Shown here: piece by piece, positions 8,823-17,197 of the stretch
Layout: each line of letters opens with the position of its first letter
How positions within the stretch are numbered: the stretch's first letter is position 1
NCBI RefSeq assembly: GCF_001278945.1
Contig: NZ_LGRV01000005.1
Span: forward strand, 62,001 to 126,000
DNA length: 64,000 bases
Direction of reading: 5' to 3'
Origin: Lysinibacillus contaminans
Lineage (GTDB): Bacteria; Bacillota; Bacilli; Bacillales_A; Planococcaceae
Notes under the pieces: generated by a model
What the model was told of the DNA's origin: nothing
Seen by the model: only the letters and a program-made list of their open reading frames with translations
Database searches by the model: none
Made by a program: the position numbers and the translations under genes

Positions 8823-9335
8823 ATGAGAGATGAAAGATATCCAATTGGTCAATTTCAATATCCAGAAGAAATTTTAGAAAAGCATGTTGCAGGATGGATA
8901 GAAGATATCCGTTTGTTACCAAGAAAGTTAGAAGAGGTTCTTAGTGGTGTGAGCGAACAATCATTAGGAAAAACTTATCGTGAAAATAGTTGGACCGTGT
9001 CTCAACTCGTGCATCATATTGCGGATAGCCATATGAATAGCTATATCCGTTTTAAGCTGGCATTAACTGAAGAAGAGCCGACGATTAAGCCGTATAATGA
9101 AGTGAAGTGGGCAAATCTACCTGATTCAGAAATGCCGATAGCGGTTTCGTATAAAATGATTGAAAGCCTGCATGAGCGTTGGGCTTATTTGCTAACAAGT
9201 CTAACAGCTGAACAATTACAAAGAGCTTTCAAGCACCCCGATACAGGACTGGTAACACTTGAACAAGCAGTTGGTCTATATGCTTGGCATGGGAAGCATC
9301 ATCTTGCACATATCCAAAATGCTTTAGTAAATTAA
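8823..9335 (+). CDS. DinB-like/YfiT-family metal-dependent hydrolase or bacillithiol transferase
   Basis: About 170 residues of the DinB/YfiT four-helix family. Histidines that would bind the metal are visible in LVHHIADSH (around residue 67) and in the C-terminal HGKHHLAHI. Bacillus YfiT-type proteins are nickel- or zinc-binding enzymes, and some family members transfer bacillithiol to electrophiles. The product name cannot be narrowed further here. AGGAGG at 8811-8816 fits ATG 8823 slightly better than ATG 8820. A hairpin at 9415-9452 ends the transcript. Confidence 0.8.
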   Translation: MRDERYPIGQFQYPEEILEKHVAGWIEDIRLLPRKLEEVLSGVSEQSLGKTYRENSWTVSQLVHHIADSHMNSYIRFKLALTEEEPTIKPYNEVKWANLPDSEMPIAVSYKMIESLHERWAYLLTSLTAEQLQRAFKHPDTGLVTLEQAVGLYAWHGKHHLAHIQNALVN

Positions 9336-9414
9336 CAGTGTAGTACCCTTTTTGATGAAGGAGAATTATTTTGTCTTCTTTAATTATAGCTAATAAGACA
9401 GCGAATTGATTAAT

Positions 9415-9452
9415 AAAGAAGATCTCGGCTAAGGCTCCGAAATCTTCTTTTT
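9415..9452. terminator. Bidirectional terminator between convergent genes
   Basis: AAGAAGATCTCGG pairs with CCGAAATCTTCTT, with a CTAAGGCT loop and T runs outside both arms. It overlaps the last bases of the minus-strand methyltransferase gene and serves both convergent transcripts. Confidence 0.75.
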
Positions 9453-9971
9453 AAATACATTATTATAATTTGTAGTTTCTCTTAACGCTTTTTCTTCAAT
9501 TGGAATGCGTACTGATAACATGGTGATATTTAAAAGTGTGAAGCAAAAAGCTGTGAAGTACGCTTGGAACATCAAGGGTAGTAGCACAATTTCCAGGCAG
9601 ACAACGGCGTAATTGGGGTGGCGGAAAAATACATAGGGACCTTTTTTGACGATTTGGGAACCAGGTAAAATAATGATTTTCGTATTCCAAAATGGTCCTA
9701 ATGAACGTAAGCACCAAATCCGTAAAGCTTGAACAGCCATAAATAAAATAAAGAATAACGGGAATAAGGGCGAGAGACTACTATTATTCGTCAGCACTTC
9801 TACTATTAAAAACAGAAAAAAACTACAATGCAGTGCAATCATATAAGGATAATGTGAGGCACCTACTTCATAGGCACCTTGTAACAGCATCCATTTTTCA
9901 TTACGCTTCGCTATAAAAACCTCAGTTATTCGTTGGGCGATAACAAGAAATACGATGATGAAAAATAACAT
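9429..9971 (-). CDS. bpsB: Isoprenylcysteine carboxyl methyltransferase-like protein (BpsB/YpbQ)
   Basis: A 180-residue membrane protein with about five hydrophobic helices and the ICMT-type C-terminal motif GPYVFFRHPNYAVVCLEIVLLPL (RHPNY). In B. subtilis the gene after the type III polyketide synthase encodes such a protein, which O-methylates the alkylpyrone made by the synthase. The same order is seen here, two bases downstream of the synthase gene. The ATG start at 9971 follows the synthase stop closely, so translation is probably coupled. Confidence 0.85.
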   Translation of the reverse strand: MLFFIIVFLVIAQRITEVFIAKRNEKWMLLQGAYEVGASHYPYMIALHCSFFLFLIVEVLTNNSSLSPLFPLFFILFMAVQALRIWCLRSLGPFWNTKIIILPGSQIVKKGPYVFFRHPNYAVVCLEIVLLPLMFQAYFTAFCFTLLNITMLSVRIPIEEKALRETTNYNNVFKKKISEP

Positions 9972-9972
9972 A

Positions 9973-11055
9973 CTACTCCCTCCATTTTAGTAATACGGCT
10001 TCCGCACAGAAGCCAGGACCGAGAGCGACGAGCAAACCAGTATCATTGACATTACATTCTCTCAACATGAACTGCTCTAATACATAGAGGACGGTAGGAG
10101 ACGACATATTGCCGTGATGTCGTAATATTTCCCGAGAAATGTCGGTTTTTTGTTTTTTTAGTTGTAACGTGTCTTCATAGGCTCGTAATACTTTTTTTCC
10201 GCCAGGATGCGCGATGAAGTGATTAATTTGTTCACTATAGAGATGCTGTTCTGCTAGAAAGCTTTCGATAAATGGTCCGAGCCAGCTTGTAATAATAGAA
10301 GGAATACTTTTCTGGAAAACGACATGTAGGCCATTATTTCTAATATTCCATCCCATAACATTTTCTGAATCAGGCATCCACTTAGAGCCGGTAGTTATAA
10401 TAGAAGGAATACGTTTTTTCGTGTGAATGTCCACGTCATCGCTACATACAAGTATGCAAGCTGCGCCGTCTGCAAAAAGAGAAGCCCCGATTAAATTACT
10501 TTTTGAAAAGTCGTTCTGCTGAAATGTAAGACTGCAAAGTTCGACACATACGACGAGGACCTTTGCGTTAGGATGTGCCTTGCAAAAATCATAAGCTCTA
10601 CTTATGCCAGCTGCTCCACCAGCACAGCCAAGCCCCCATAGTGGAATGCGTTTTAGTCTGTCTGAAAAAGGAAGTCGATTCATCACCCGCGCATCAATAC
10701 TAGGTGTAGAAATACCTGTACTGCTCACAAAAATAATGGCATCAATATCCGTAGGGTTGATTGCTGTTTCTAAAAAAGCGTCGTTTTGGAGGCAGGCTTG
10801 AATGACTTCAACACTATAATGTGTTGCCAGCTCGATATATAAATTATTGCGTTCTTCAAAAGTATGTTCGGTACGGTGCCACTCAGCTGGAACACAAAAA
10901 TGTCGAGTTTCAATGTCGCCAGTTTCAAATACTTTTAAGTAACGCTCTAATCGTGGGATTTTCTCATGAAAGAGCTCTCTCGTTAATTCTTCTGCATTTG
11001 TCTGTTGTAATGTGTAAGGTGGTTGATATGTACTGACAGAAATAATTTTAGGCAA
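9973..11055 (-). CDS. bpsA: Type III polyketide synthase (alkylpyrone synthase BpsA/BcsA)
   Basis: A 360-residue chalcone-synthase-fold enzyme that extends long acyl-CoA starters with malonyl-CoA to give alkyl-pyrones or resorcinols. The catalytic triad is complete: Cys144 in WGLGCAGG, His283 in IAHPGG and Asn316 in HHGNMSSPT. The length is that of the bacterial family. The start is TTG at 11055 with AAGGAGATG upstream. It forms a two-gene operon with the methyltransferase. Its upstream region is shared divergently with the leader of the rsgA-like gene. Confidence 0.92.
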   Translation of the reverse strand: MPKIISVSTYQPPYTLQQTNAEELTRELFHEKIPRLERYLKVFETGDIETRHFCVPAEWHRTEHTFEERNNLYIELATHYSVEVIQACLQNDAFLETAINPTDIDAIIFVSSTGISTPSIDARVMNRLPFSDRLKRIPLWGLGCAGGAAGISRAYDFCKAHPNAKVLVVCVELCSLTFQQNDFSKSNLIGASLFADGAACILVCSDDVDIHTKKRIPSIITTGSKWMPDSENVMGWNIRNNGLHVVFQKSIPSIITSWLGPFIESFLAEQHLYSEQINHFIAHPGGKKVLRAYEDTLQLKKQKTDISREILRHHGNMSSPTVLYVLEQFMLRECNVNDTGLLVALGPGFCAEAVLLKWRE

Positions 11056-11136
11056 TCAAAAACATCTCCTTCGAAAAAAAGTGGTCTCTTTAATTGTATG
11101 CATGGAAGAATAGGATACATGCTTAACAAACTGGAA

Positions 11137-11165
11137 TTGACAATATTAAAGGATTTCTATATATT
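11137..11165 (+). promoter_or_regulatory. Near-consensus sigma-A promoter of the rsgA leader
   Basis: TTGACA (11137-11142) and TATATT (11160-11165) are separated by exactly 17 bases. The predicted transcript would start near 11172, giving a leader of about 200 nucleotides before the GTPase gene. Confidence 0.85.
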
Positions 11166-11199
11166 TGAAAGTAACTATTATGGAAGTAGGTGATGTGAC

Positions 11200-11274
11200 A
11201 TGATGAATAGATCCGTTTTTAGAGAACTGCAATTCGGTTTGTTCAATTTCACACGCCTAAAATGTACAATATGA
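11200..11274 (+). CDS. Putative 24-residue leader peptide of the rsgA-like gene
   Basis: A short reading frame, MMNRSVFRELQFGLFNFTRL then KCTI, starts at ATG 11200, six bases after an AGGTGA ribosome site and about 28 bases from the predicted transcript start. Its codons 9-13 lie on the strand (11225-11237) that can pair with the downstream terminator. The stop lies inside a small hairpin (11261-11283). It has no resemblance to a functional protein that I know. The position fits a regulatory leader whose translation decides transcription termination, but that role is inferred from layout only. Confidence 0.55.
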   Translation: MMNRSVFRELQFGLFNFTRLKCTI

Positions 11275-11341
11275 TTGTATATTCCCTTGAACGTGCCTGT
11301 GAAACCTTGTAACTGCCGAATTGCAGTTATAAGGTTTTTTT
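11225..11341 (+). promoter_or_regulatory. Candidate attenuator: antiterminator and terminator with shared strand
   Basis: Terminator: 11302-11316 pairs with 11323-11337 over 15 base pairs, with a CGAATT loop and a T tail to 11341; it ends 27 bases before the GTPase start codon. Antiterminator: AACTGCAATTCGG (11225-11237) is a perfect 13-base complement of CCGAATTGCAGTT (11316-11328), which includes the loop and half the right arm of the terminator. The two structures exclude each other. A local hairpin (11261-11270 with 11274-11283) brings the antiterminator arms together. Confidence 0.75.
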
Positions 11342-11368
11342 AATACGCATTTTCAGGAGGAAAACAAA

Positions 11369-12442
11369 TTGAAATTAACAACATTAGGGTTTTCAACATA
11401 TTTTGAAGAGCAAATGACAGCATTTATGGAGGAATCGAAATTAAAGAACTGTGTGCCGGCACGAGTTGTGTTAGAGCATAAGCATTCGTATCGTGTGCTA
11501 GCAGAAGAAGGGGAATGGCTGGCAACAGTTGCTGGGCATTTTGCCTATAGATCTCTGTCACGTGGGGATTTCCCGGCAGTGGGTGATTGGGTGCTTGTTG
11601 AAAAAATGGATGGTGAGGAAAAGGCCATTATTCCCAAGGTGTTTGCTAGAAAGTCAGTATTTTCACGAAAGGTTGCAGGCAGAGAGATTACGGAGCAAAT
11701 CGTAGCATCGAACGTTGACATTGTGCTCCTTGTGATGAGTTTAAATGCAGATTTTAATATTCGCCGCTTAGAGAGATACTTAGTGGCAGCTTGGGATTCA
11801 GGAGCGAAACCAGTAATTGTTCTGACAAAGGCAGATTTATGTTCGGATGTAGAAAGTTATTTACGTGAAGTTGAGGCAGTGGCATTTGGTATAGATGTTT
11901 TTGTGACGAGTGCATTGTCTGGTGAAGGGTTAGCCGATATTCGTGCACTCTTTACAGAAGGTGTAACAGGTGCATTGCTCGGCTCTTCCGGTGCTGGGAA
12001 ATCGACGCTGACTAACGCGCTAGTGGAAGATGAGTTGATGAAGGTTTCAGATATTCGTGAAGACGATGCGAAGGGCCGTCATACAACGACTCATCGGGAA
12101 TTGGTTGTCTTACCGAGTGGCGGTTGTTTAATAGATACGCCAGGAATGCGCGAGCTGCAACTATGGGATCAAGGAGATAGCTTGACTTCTAGTTTTAAGG
12201 ATATTGAAGAGCTTACCGCTGTTTGTCGCTACCGTGATTGCTCGCATCAAAATGAACCGCAATGTGCGGTTCAGCAAGCGATTCGAGACGGGGAACTAGA
12301 AGAATCACGCCTGCAAAGCTATTTTAAATTGCAAAAGGAACTGGCCTTTATCGAGCGTAAAACAAATACGCAGGCAAGACTAGATGAGCAACGTAAGTGG
12401 AAGCAAATTGCTAAGGGATTAAAGAAAGTCAAAAAGAAATAA
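11369..12442 (+). CDS. rsgA: RsgA-family circularly permuted ribosome-assembly GTPase
   Basis: A 357-residue GTPase of the RsgA/YjeQ/YloQ family, which acts in late maturation of the 30S subunit. The order is OB-fold, permuted GTPase, zinc finger. G4 TKAD is at 153-156, G1 GSSGAGKS at 205-212 and G3 DTPG at 256-259. The zinc ligands are Cys286, Cys291, His293 and Cys299. A lysine-rich tail ends the protein. It is longer than the usual Bacillus RsgA of about 290-300 residues, so it may be a second, specialised copy. The TTG start at 11369 has AGGAGG upstream. The preceding leader predicts control by transcription attenuation. It is followed by its own terminator. Confidence 0.9.
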   Translation: MKLTTLGFSTYFEEQMTAFMEESKLKNCVPARVVLEHKHSYRVLAEEGEWLATVAGHFAYRSLSRGDFPAVGDWVLVEKMDGEEKAIIPKVFARKSVFSRKVAGREITEQIVASNVDIVLLVMSLNADFNIRRLERYLVAAWDSGAKPVIVLTKADLCSDVESYLREVEAVAFGIDVFVTSALSGEGLADIRALFTEGVTGALLGSSGAGKSTLTNALVEDELMKVSDIREDDAKGRHTTTHRELVVLPSGGCLIDTPGMRELQLWDQGDSLTSSFKDIEELTAVCRYRDCSHQNEPQCAVQQAIRDGELEESRLQSYFKLQKELAFIERKTNTQARLDEQRKWKQIAKGLKKVKKK

Positions 12443-12451
12443 AGATTATAG

Positions 12452-12486
12452 AACACAGATATTGTTGAGCAGTATCTGTGTTTTTT
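12452..12486 (+). terminator. Terminator of the rsgA-like gene
   Basis: AACACAGATA (12452-12461) pairs with TATCTGTGTT (12473-12482) and runs into six T residues. Confidence 0.85.
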
Positions 12487-12526
12487 GTTGATAAGACATA
12501 AGATTTTTAATAGTTGAGGTGAAAGT

Positions 12527-12949
12527 ATGACCATACAAAGCATTAATCATTTTTTATTTTCAGTGTCCAATTTAGATGCTTCAATAGCGTTTTATCAAAA
12601 TGTACTTGGTGCAAAATTATTAGTAAAAGGGAAAAGTACCGCCTATTTAGATTTAAATGGTGTTTGGCTAGCTTTAAATGTAGAGGTAGGCATCCCGCGT
12701 AATGAAATACATCAATCTTATACACATATTGCATTTTCTATAAATGAAGATGACGTCGATACGATGTTTGATAAGTTGCAGCGGAATAATGTGAACATTT
12801 TAGAAGGTAGAAAAAGAGATGTGGGGGATAAGTCGTCAATTTACTTTACAGACCCAGATGGTCATAAATTTGAATTCCATACAGGAACTTTAACAGATAG
12901 ATTGAATTATTATAAAAAGGAAAAAACATATATGGAGTTTTTTGATTGA
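12527..12949 (+). CDS. fosB: FosB metallothiol transferase (fosfomycin resistance)
   Basis: A 140-residue VOC-fold enzyme closely resembling Bacillus FosB, which opens the epoxide of fosfomycin with bacillithiol. The metal ligands sit where expected: His8 in INHFLFSVSNL, His67 in YTHIAF and Glu116 in FEFHTGTL. The PRNEI and SIYFTDPDGHKFEFH stretches are characteristic. The ATG start has TTGAGGTGA upstream. It is monocistronic between the rsgA terminator and the MetRS T-box leader. Confidence 0.92.
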   Translation: MTIQSINHFLFSVSNLDASIAFYQNVLGAKLLVKGKSTAYLDLNGVWLALNVEVGIPRNEIHQSYTHIAFSINEDDVDTMFDKLQRNNVNILEGRKRDVGDKSSIYFTDPDGHKFEFHTGTLTDRLNYYKKEKTYMEFFD

Positions 12950-13008
12950 TTTTCTTATAGAGAAGATTTAAAGGAATTACTACATGTCAGGGGTTTCTGA
13001 TGTTTGCA

Positions 13009-13037
13009 TTGCTTTTCAACAGAGAAAAGAGTAAAAT
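13009..13037 (+). promoter_or_regulatory. Promoter of the metG T-box leader
   Basis: TTGCTT (13009-13014) and TAAAAT (13032-13037) are 17 bases apart. The transcript would begin near 13044, just before the T-box leader. Confidence 0.65.
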
Positions 13038-13043
13038 AATGCA

Positions 13044-13328
13044 AACTATAAAAAGCGTTGAGAAGGAAAAGTAAATTGGACGAAGTTTGATAGAGAGCCT
13101 CTGTTGGTGGAAATGAGGTAAATGGCCCCTTTCGAAAATGACCTTTGAGCTTCGTACCGAAAGCATTCGCGAGTAGGCTACGACGAGATAGGCACTCGTT
13201 ATAACAGCAGCAGTATCTCTTGCAACAAGTAGACGTACTGAATGAGGCAAATAGTGTAAGCTATTTGTAAATATAGGTGGTAACACGGGTAAACTCGTCC
13301 TAATCGTAATGATTAGGGCGTTTTTTTA
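13044..13328 (+). ncRNA. T-box riboswitch, methionine-specific
   Basis: Stem I shows the AGAGAGCC element and a GTTGGTGGAAATGAGG loop. The likely specifier codon is ATG (13138-13140), followed by A. The T-box sequence is AGGTGGTAACACG (13275-13287); its TGGT would pair with the ACCA end of uncharged tRNA-Met. The terminator is CGTCCTAATC (13296-13305) with GATTAGGGCG (13311-13320) and a run of T. Uncharged tRNA-Met should favour read-through into the synthetase gene. Confidence 0.92.
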
Positions 13329-13359
13329 TACACTTTTTTAGTGAGGGGAGCAATTTAGC

Positions 13360-14994
13360 ATGACAATTGTTATAGGAGGTGCGTGGCCATACGCTAATGG
13401 TTCACTGCATTTAGGGCATGTTGCCGCATTATTACCAGGTGATATTTTGGCTAGATATTATCGACAAAAGGGCGAGAAGGTTTTATATGTATCGGGGAGT
13501 GATTGTAACGGTACACCGATTTCGATTCGAGCAGCGCAAGAAAATACCACGACAGAGGCGATTGCCGATCATTATCATGCTGAATTTACGAAGTGTTTTA
13601 CTGATTTAGGTTTTACGTATGATAAGTACACAAGAACAGACGCGAAGCACCACCATGAAGCGGTGCAAAAGATATTTTTGCAGTTGTTAGCAAATGGATA
13701 TCTCTATAAAAAGAAAATCGAGCAGGCGTATTGCGAGACGGACAATCAGTTTTTACCTGACCGTTTTGTAGAAGGGAATTGTCCAAACTGTGGAGCTAAG
13801 GCTCGTGGAGATCAGTGTGATAATTGCTCTACAATTCTAGATCCGCTCGATTTAATCGACAAACGTTGTAAAATTTGCGGTAATGAGCCGAAGATTAGGG
13901 AAACCGAGCATTTCTATTTTGCCTTTAGTCAGTTTCAGGGGAGACTTGAAACGTATTTGGCAGATGCGAAGGCAGAGGGGAGCTGGCGAGATAATGCACT
14001 GGGCTTAACCGAGCGTTATTTGGTTGAAGGTGTGCCAGACCGCGCTGTGACAAGGGATTTACCGAATGGCATTGATGTGCCAGTTGCTGGATTTGAAGGC
14101 AAGAAAATTTACGTGTGGATTGAAGCAGTGGCAGGATATTTAACGGCAAGTATGGAATGGGCGAGACAGCAGGGCGTTGCGTTTGAAGATTTATGGAATA
14201 AAGAAACGATTTCCTATTATGTGCATGGTAAGGACAATATCCCGTTCCATACAGTTATTTGGCCGGCGATTTTAATGGGTATTAACCAGAAAGCACTCCC
14301 GACACATATTGTATCGAATGAATATTTGACGTTGGAGAAACGAAAGTTATCTACGAGCCAAAATTGGGCGGTGTGGGTGCCTTATATTTTGAGTAAGTAT
14401 GATGCCGATTCAATTCGATATTTTTTAACGATGAATGCGCCCGAAAATCGTGATACTGACTTTTCGTGGCGAGAATTTATTTATAGTCATAATGGAGAGC
14501 TGCTTGGCGCATACGGCAATTTCGTCAATCGGACATTGAAGTTTTTGGAGAAGTCGTTTGAAAGTAAGGTACCACAAGTTTCTGTAGATAGAGATGTGCA
14601 AGAGCGTACAGTGAAGCTATTTGTTGATGCTGGTCAGCAAATTGAAGGTGGGCATTTTAAACAGGCTTTGGAGGGGGTTTTTGAATATATTCGTGCGGCT
14701 AATCGTTATTTTGATGAACAGCAGCCGTGGATACAGGTAAAGGAAGATACGGTAGCCGGTGATGTGACACTCGCAACTTGTGTTTATATCATTGCCAATC
14801 TGGGTCAGCTATTACAGCCGTTTTTACCATTCTCAGCAGGAAAAATTCGTGACATGCTGGATGTGAAAGAAGTTGTGTGGCATGAGCAGGTGGTACTTCC
14901 GTTGGTTATTGATGAGGTCTCTCCATTATTTGAACGTATAGATGTTGGAATGATTGAAGAAGAGTACAATAAATTAGTGGACAGCAGTAAATAA
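13360..14994 (+). CDS. metG: Methionyl-tRNA synthetase (E. coli-like, probable second MetRS)
   Basis: A 544-residue class I synthetase that charges tRNA-Met. The HIGH motif is HLGH near residue 20. The zinc region has paired CxxC knuckles (CPNC, CDNC, CKIC) as in E. coli-type enzymes. The catalytic loop reads KLSTS in place of KMSKS. No C-terminal EMAP/Trbp111 domain is present, unlike the longer MetS typical of Bacillus (about 660 residues). Some Firmicutes carry such a second MetRS, which resists inhibitors of the first; that role is inferred. A Met T-box controls it. The following terminator is shared with leuA. Confidence 0.9.
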   Translation: MTIVIGGAWPYANGSLHLGHVAALLPGDILARYYRQKGEKVLYVSGSDCNGTPISIRAAQENTTTEAIADHYHAEFTKCFTDLGFTYDKYTRTDAKHHHEAVQKIFLQLLANGYLYKKKIEQAYCETDNQFLPDRFVEGNCPNCGAKARGDQCDNCSTILDPLDLIDKRCKICGNEPKIRETEHFYFAFSQFQGRLETYLADAKAEGSWRDNALGLTERYLVEGVPDRAVTRDLPNGIDVPVAGFEGKKIYVWIEAVAGYLTASMEWARQQGVAFEDLWNKETISYYVHGKDNIPFHTVIWPAILMGINQKALPTHIVSNEYLTLEKRKLSTSQNWAVWVPYILSKYDADSIRYFLTMNAPENRDTDFSWREFIYSHNGELLGAYGNFVNRTLKFLEKSFESKVPQVSVDRDVQERTVKLFVDAGQQIEGGHFKQALEGVFEYIRAANRYFDEQQPWIQVKEDTVAGDVTLATCVYIIANLGQLLQPFLPFSAGKIRDMLDVKEVVWHEQVVLPLVIDEVSPLFERIDVGMIEEEYNKLVDSSK

Positions 14995-15000
14995 ATACAA

Positions 15001-15040
15001 AAAAAGCAGTATGACTGATTGTCTAGTCATACTGCTTTTT
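15001..15040. terminator. Bidirectional terminator between metG and leuA
   Basis: A perfect 16-base-pair stem joins 15001-15016 and 15025-15040, with A/T runs on both sides, between the convergent metG and leuA genes. Confidence 0.9.
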
Positions 15041-15059
15041 ATTCTGTTAACGACAATGA

Positions 15060-16634
15060 TTAAGTGTTCATGACAGGTGTTAATTTGGCAACAACAATGC
15101 TGTTAATGGCATTAATATACGCAAGCGCACTCGCTTTTAAAATATCTGTATCTGCTGCTTTAGCGATATACTTTTCGCCTTCGTGTTCGATCGTAATTTT
15201 CACTTTACCAAGCGCTTCTTTTCCGCGAGATACGCTATTGATATTATATTCCACTAGCTTTACATCTATTTTTGTAATGTCTGCAATCGCAGAATATAAG
15301 GCATCAATTGGACCAGAACCAACGGCGCTCGCTTTAAATACTTCATCGCCTTTGCGGATTTTTACGCTAGCAGATGGGAAGGTTGCATTGCTAACGACTT
15401 GTAAATCATTGAAGTCAAAAAATTGCTCACTATAATGAGTAGCGTTGACATGGTTTGCATCATGTTTTTCATAATAGTTTTCCACGATAACATATAAATC
15501 ATGATCATATACTTCTTTCTTCGCATCTGCTAATTTTAGGAAGCCTTCGAAAACACCTTCAAACTCATCGGTAGCAAGATTAGAAAAGCCTAACTTCTCA
15601 AGTGCATTCTTCACCGCGTGACGCCCTGAACGAGCCGTTAATACTAGTTCCATATCGTCTAAACCAACGTCTTCAGGATGCACGATTTCGTAAGCATCAC
15701 GAGATTTTAGTAAACCATCTTGGTGAATGCCTGAAGAATGGGCAAATGCATTGTCACCAGTAATTGCTTTATTTACTTGTACATCTAAGCCCATGAAGCT
15801 TGATACAAGGCGAGATGTGTTCATAATTTCTTTTGTGTTGATGCGCGTTTCTGCGTTATAGACAGAACTACGTGTTTTTAATGCCATCACAACTTCTTCA
15901 AGTGCGGCATTCCCTGCACGTTCACCGATACCATTGATTGTACATTCGACTTTGTCTGCACCGTTTTTAATCGCTGCAAGTGTATTGGCTGTTGCCATAC
16001 CAAGGTCATTATGGCAGTGAACACTTAGTAATACGCTATCGTTTAGGTTTTTCATACGATCATTTAGCTTGTAAATCATTGCACCGAATTCCTCGGGTTC
16101 TGCAAAGCCGACTGTGTCAGGTACGTTAATCATTGTTGCTCCGGCCTTCATAACAGCTTCAATTGTTTTCCATAAATATTCAAAATCAGAGCGAGATGCA
16201 TCTTCAGTTGAATATTGTACTTGTGGTAAAAGAGTTTTTGCATATTTCACGGCATCTACGCCGATTTGTAAAATTTGATCTTTGGATTTACTAAATTTCT
16301 TTTCTACATGAATATCTGAAGTGCCAAGTACCATATGAATCATTGGATTTTCAGCGTATTTTACGGCGTTATAAACAGAATCGATATCTGCTTGCACAGC
16401 GCGTGCTAGTGCTGTAATCATAATGTCATTTGTATTGCCGACTTTTTGTGCGACAGCTTTCACCGCGTCAAAGTCACCTTGTGATGATGCCGGGAAACCA
16501 GCCTCAATAATATCGACGCCTAATTTTTTTAGTTGTTGTGCAATCTCTACTTTTTCGTATAAGTTTAGTTTTGCCCCTGGTACTTGCTCGCCATCACGTA
16601 AAGTTGTATCAAACACCCAAATTTTTCTTCCCAT
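15060..16634 (-). CDS. leuA: 2-isopropylmalate synthase
   Basis: About 524 residues. It condenses acetyl-CoA with 2-oxoisovalerate in the first committed step of leucine synthesis. The catalytic barrel opens with [16 protein letters not shown] and has the metal-binding HCHNDLGMA and the HSSGIHQDG stretch. The C-terminal 130 residues form the leucine-sensing regulatory domain. I place the start at ATG 16634, seven bases after AAGGAGTG; upstream in-frame codons lie in the leader. It is alone rather than within an ilv-leu operon, and is controlled by its own T-box. Confidence 0.93.
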   Translation of the reverse strand: MGRKIWVFDTTLRDGEQVPGAKLNLYEKVEIAQQLKKLGVDIIEAGFPASSQGDFDAVKAVAQKVGNTNDIMITALARAVQADIDSVYNAVKYAENPMIHMVLGTSDIHVEKKFSKSKDQILQIGVDAVKYAKTLLPQVQYSTEDASRSDFEYLWKTIEAVMKAGATMINVPDTVGFAEPEEFGAMIYKLNDRMKNLNDSVLLSVHCHNDLGMATANTLAAIKNGADKVECTINGIGERAGNAALEEVVMALKTRSSVYNAETRINTKEIMNTSRLVSSFMGLDVQVNKAITGDNAFAHSSGIHQDGLLKSRDAYEIVHPEDVGLDDMELVLTARSGRHAVKNALEKLGFSNLATDEFEGVFEGFLKLADAKKEVYDHDLYVIVENYYEKHDANHVNATHYSEQFFDFNDLQVVSNATFPSASVKIRKGDEVFKASAVGSGPIDALYSAIADITKIDVKLVEYNINSVSRGKEALGKVKITIEHEGEKYIAKAADTDILKASALAYINAINSIVVAKLTPVMNT

Positions 16635-16748
16635 TTTCAAACACTCCTTTTGTTTAAGTTCTGTTACTGTTAACTGTGGATTTTTGTGCCTGTATACGCT
16701 CATAAAATCAGTATTGAGGTATAACAGAGCTTTAAAAAAAATAAAAAA

Positions 16749-17017
16749 ACCCGTCTCTATATAAAAATATAGAGACGAGTTTTTACTCGCGGTACCACTC
16801 TAATTGACTTTATCTTTACAGAAAAAGTCCCCTTATCGACAGCTATCACTGTCTATCCCTATAACGGGGGAAACCGACATCCCTTACTCTTTATTTTCAG
16901 GGAGTGGCTCATGGACGAGTTCAAAATGTGTGTCTGCCGATTTGCACCAACCACCGGCTCTCTACAAGTACACAGGCATTTCTACTATTTCCAATCTAGG
17001 CCTACAATGTGTTGTTG
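16749..17017 (-). ncRNA. T-box riboswitch, leucine-specific
   Basis: On the minus strand the T-box AGAGTGGTACCGCG lies at 16801-16788. The AGAGAGCCGGTGGTTGGTG stem I elements lie upstream. The likely specifier is CTC (16919-16917), preceded by GAA and followed by G, as in the Bacillus ilv-leu leader. The terminator pairs 16777-16767 with 16762-16752 and ends in seven T residues. Uncharged tRNA-Leu should turn on leuA. Confidence 0.92.
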
Positions 17018-17023
17018 AAAGCA

Positions 17024-17052
17024 ATAATACTTTGATATTGTCATTATGTCAA
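17024..17052 (-). promoter_or_regulatory. Promoter of the leuA leader
   Basis: On the minus strand TTGACA (17052-17047) and TATTAT (17029-17024) are 17 bases apart, a near-consensus sigma-A promoter. The transcript would start near 17017. Confidence 0.85.
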
Positions 17053-17197
17053 TAATATTCTGAAAATTATTTATTTTCTGTTCGGTGTTAGGGTACTACT
17101 TAATTTTTAGGTGTTTACATTTTTGAATGGATATTAAAGCAAGGTACTTTTTATGAGACAATAGAAATGAATTTTTTTTATGGAAAGGAGAAATAGC

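Noticed and set aside
11200-11274. Leader frame as an ordinary small protein
   Set aside because: It is too short, has no family pattern, and its codons lie exactly on the antiterminator strand; a regulatory role is more likely.
12987-13286. Minus-strand open frame of 99 codons
   Set aside because: It overlaps the promoter and the Met T-box leader; no ribosome site and no protein-like pattern.
15064-16764. Plus-strand frames opposite leuA
   Set aside because: Antisense shadows of leuA and its leader; codon use and motifs support only the minus strand.
16804-17055. Plus-strand open frame of 83 codons
   Set aside because: It lies over the Leu T-box leader and its promoter on the other strand, has no ribosome site, and is fully explained by the riboswitch.
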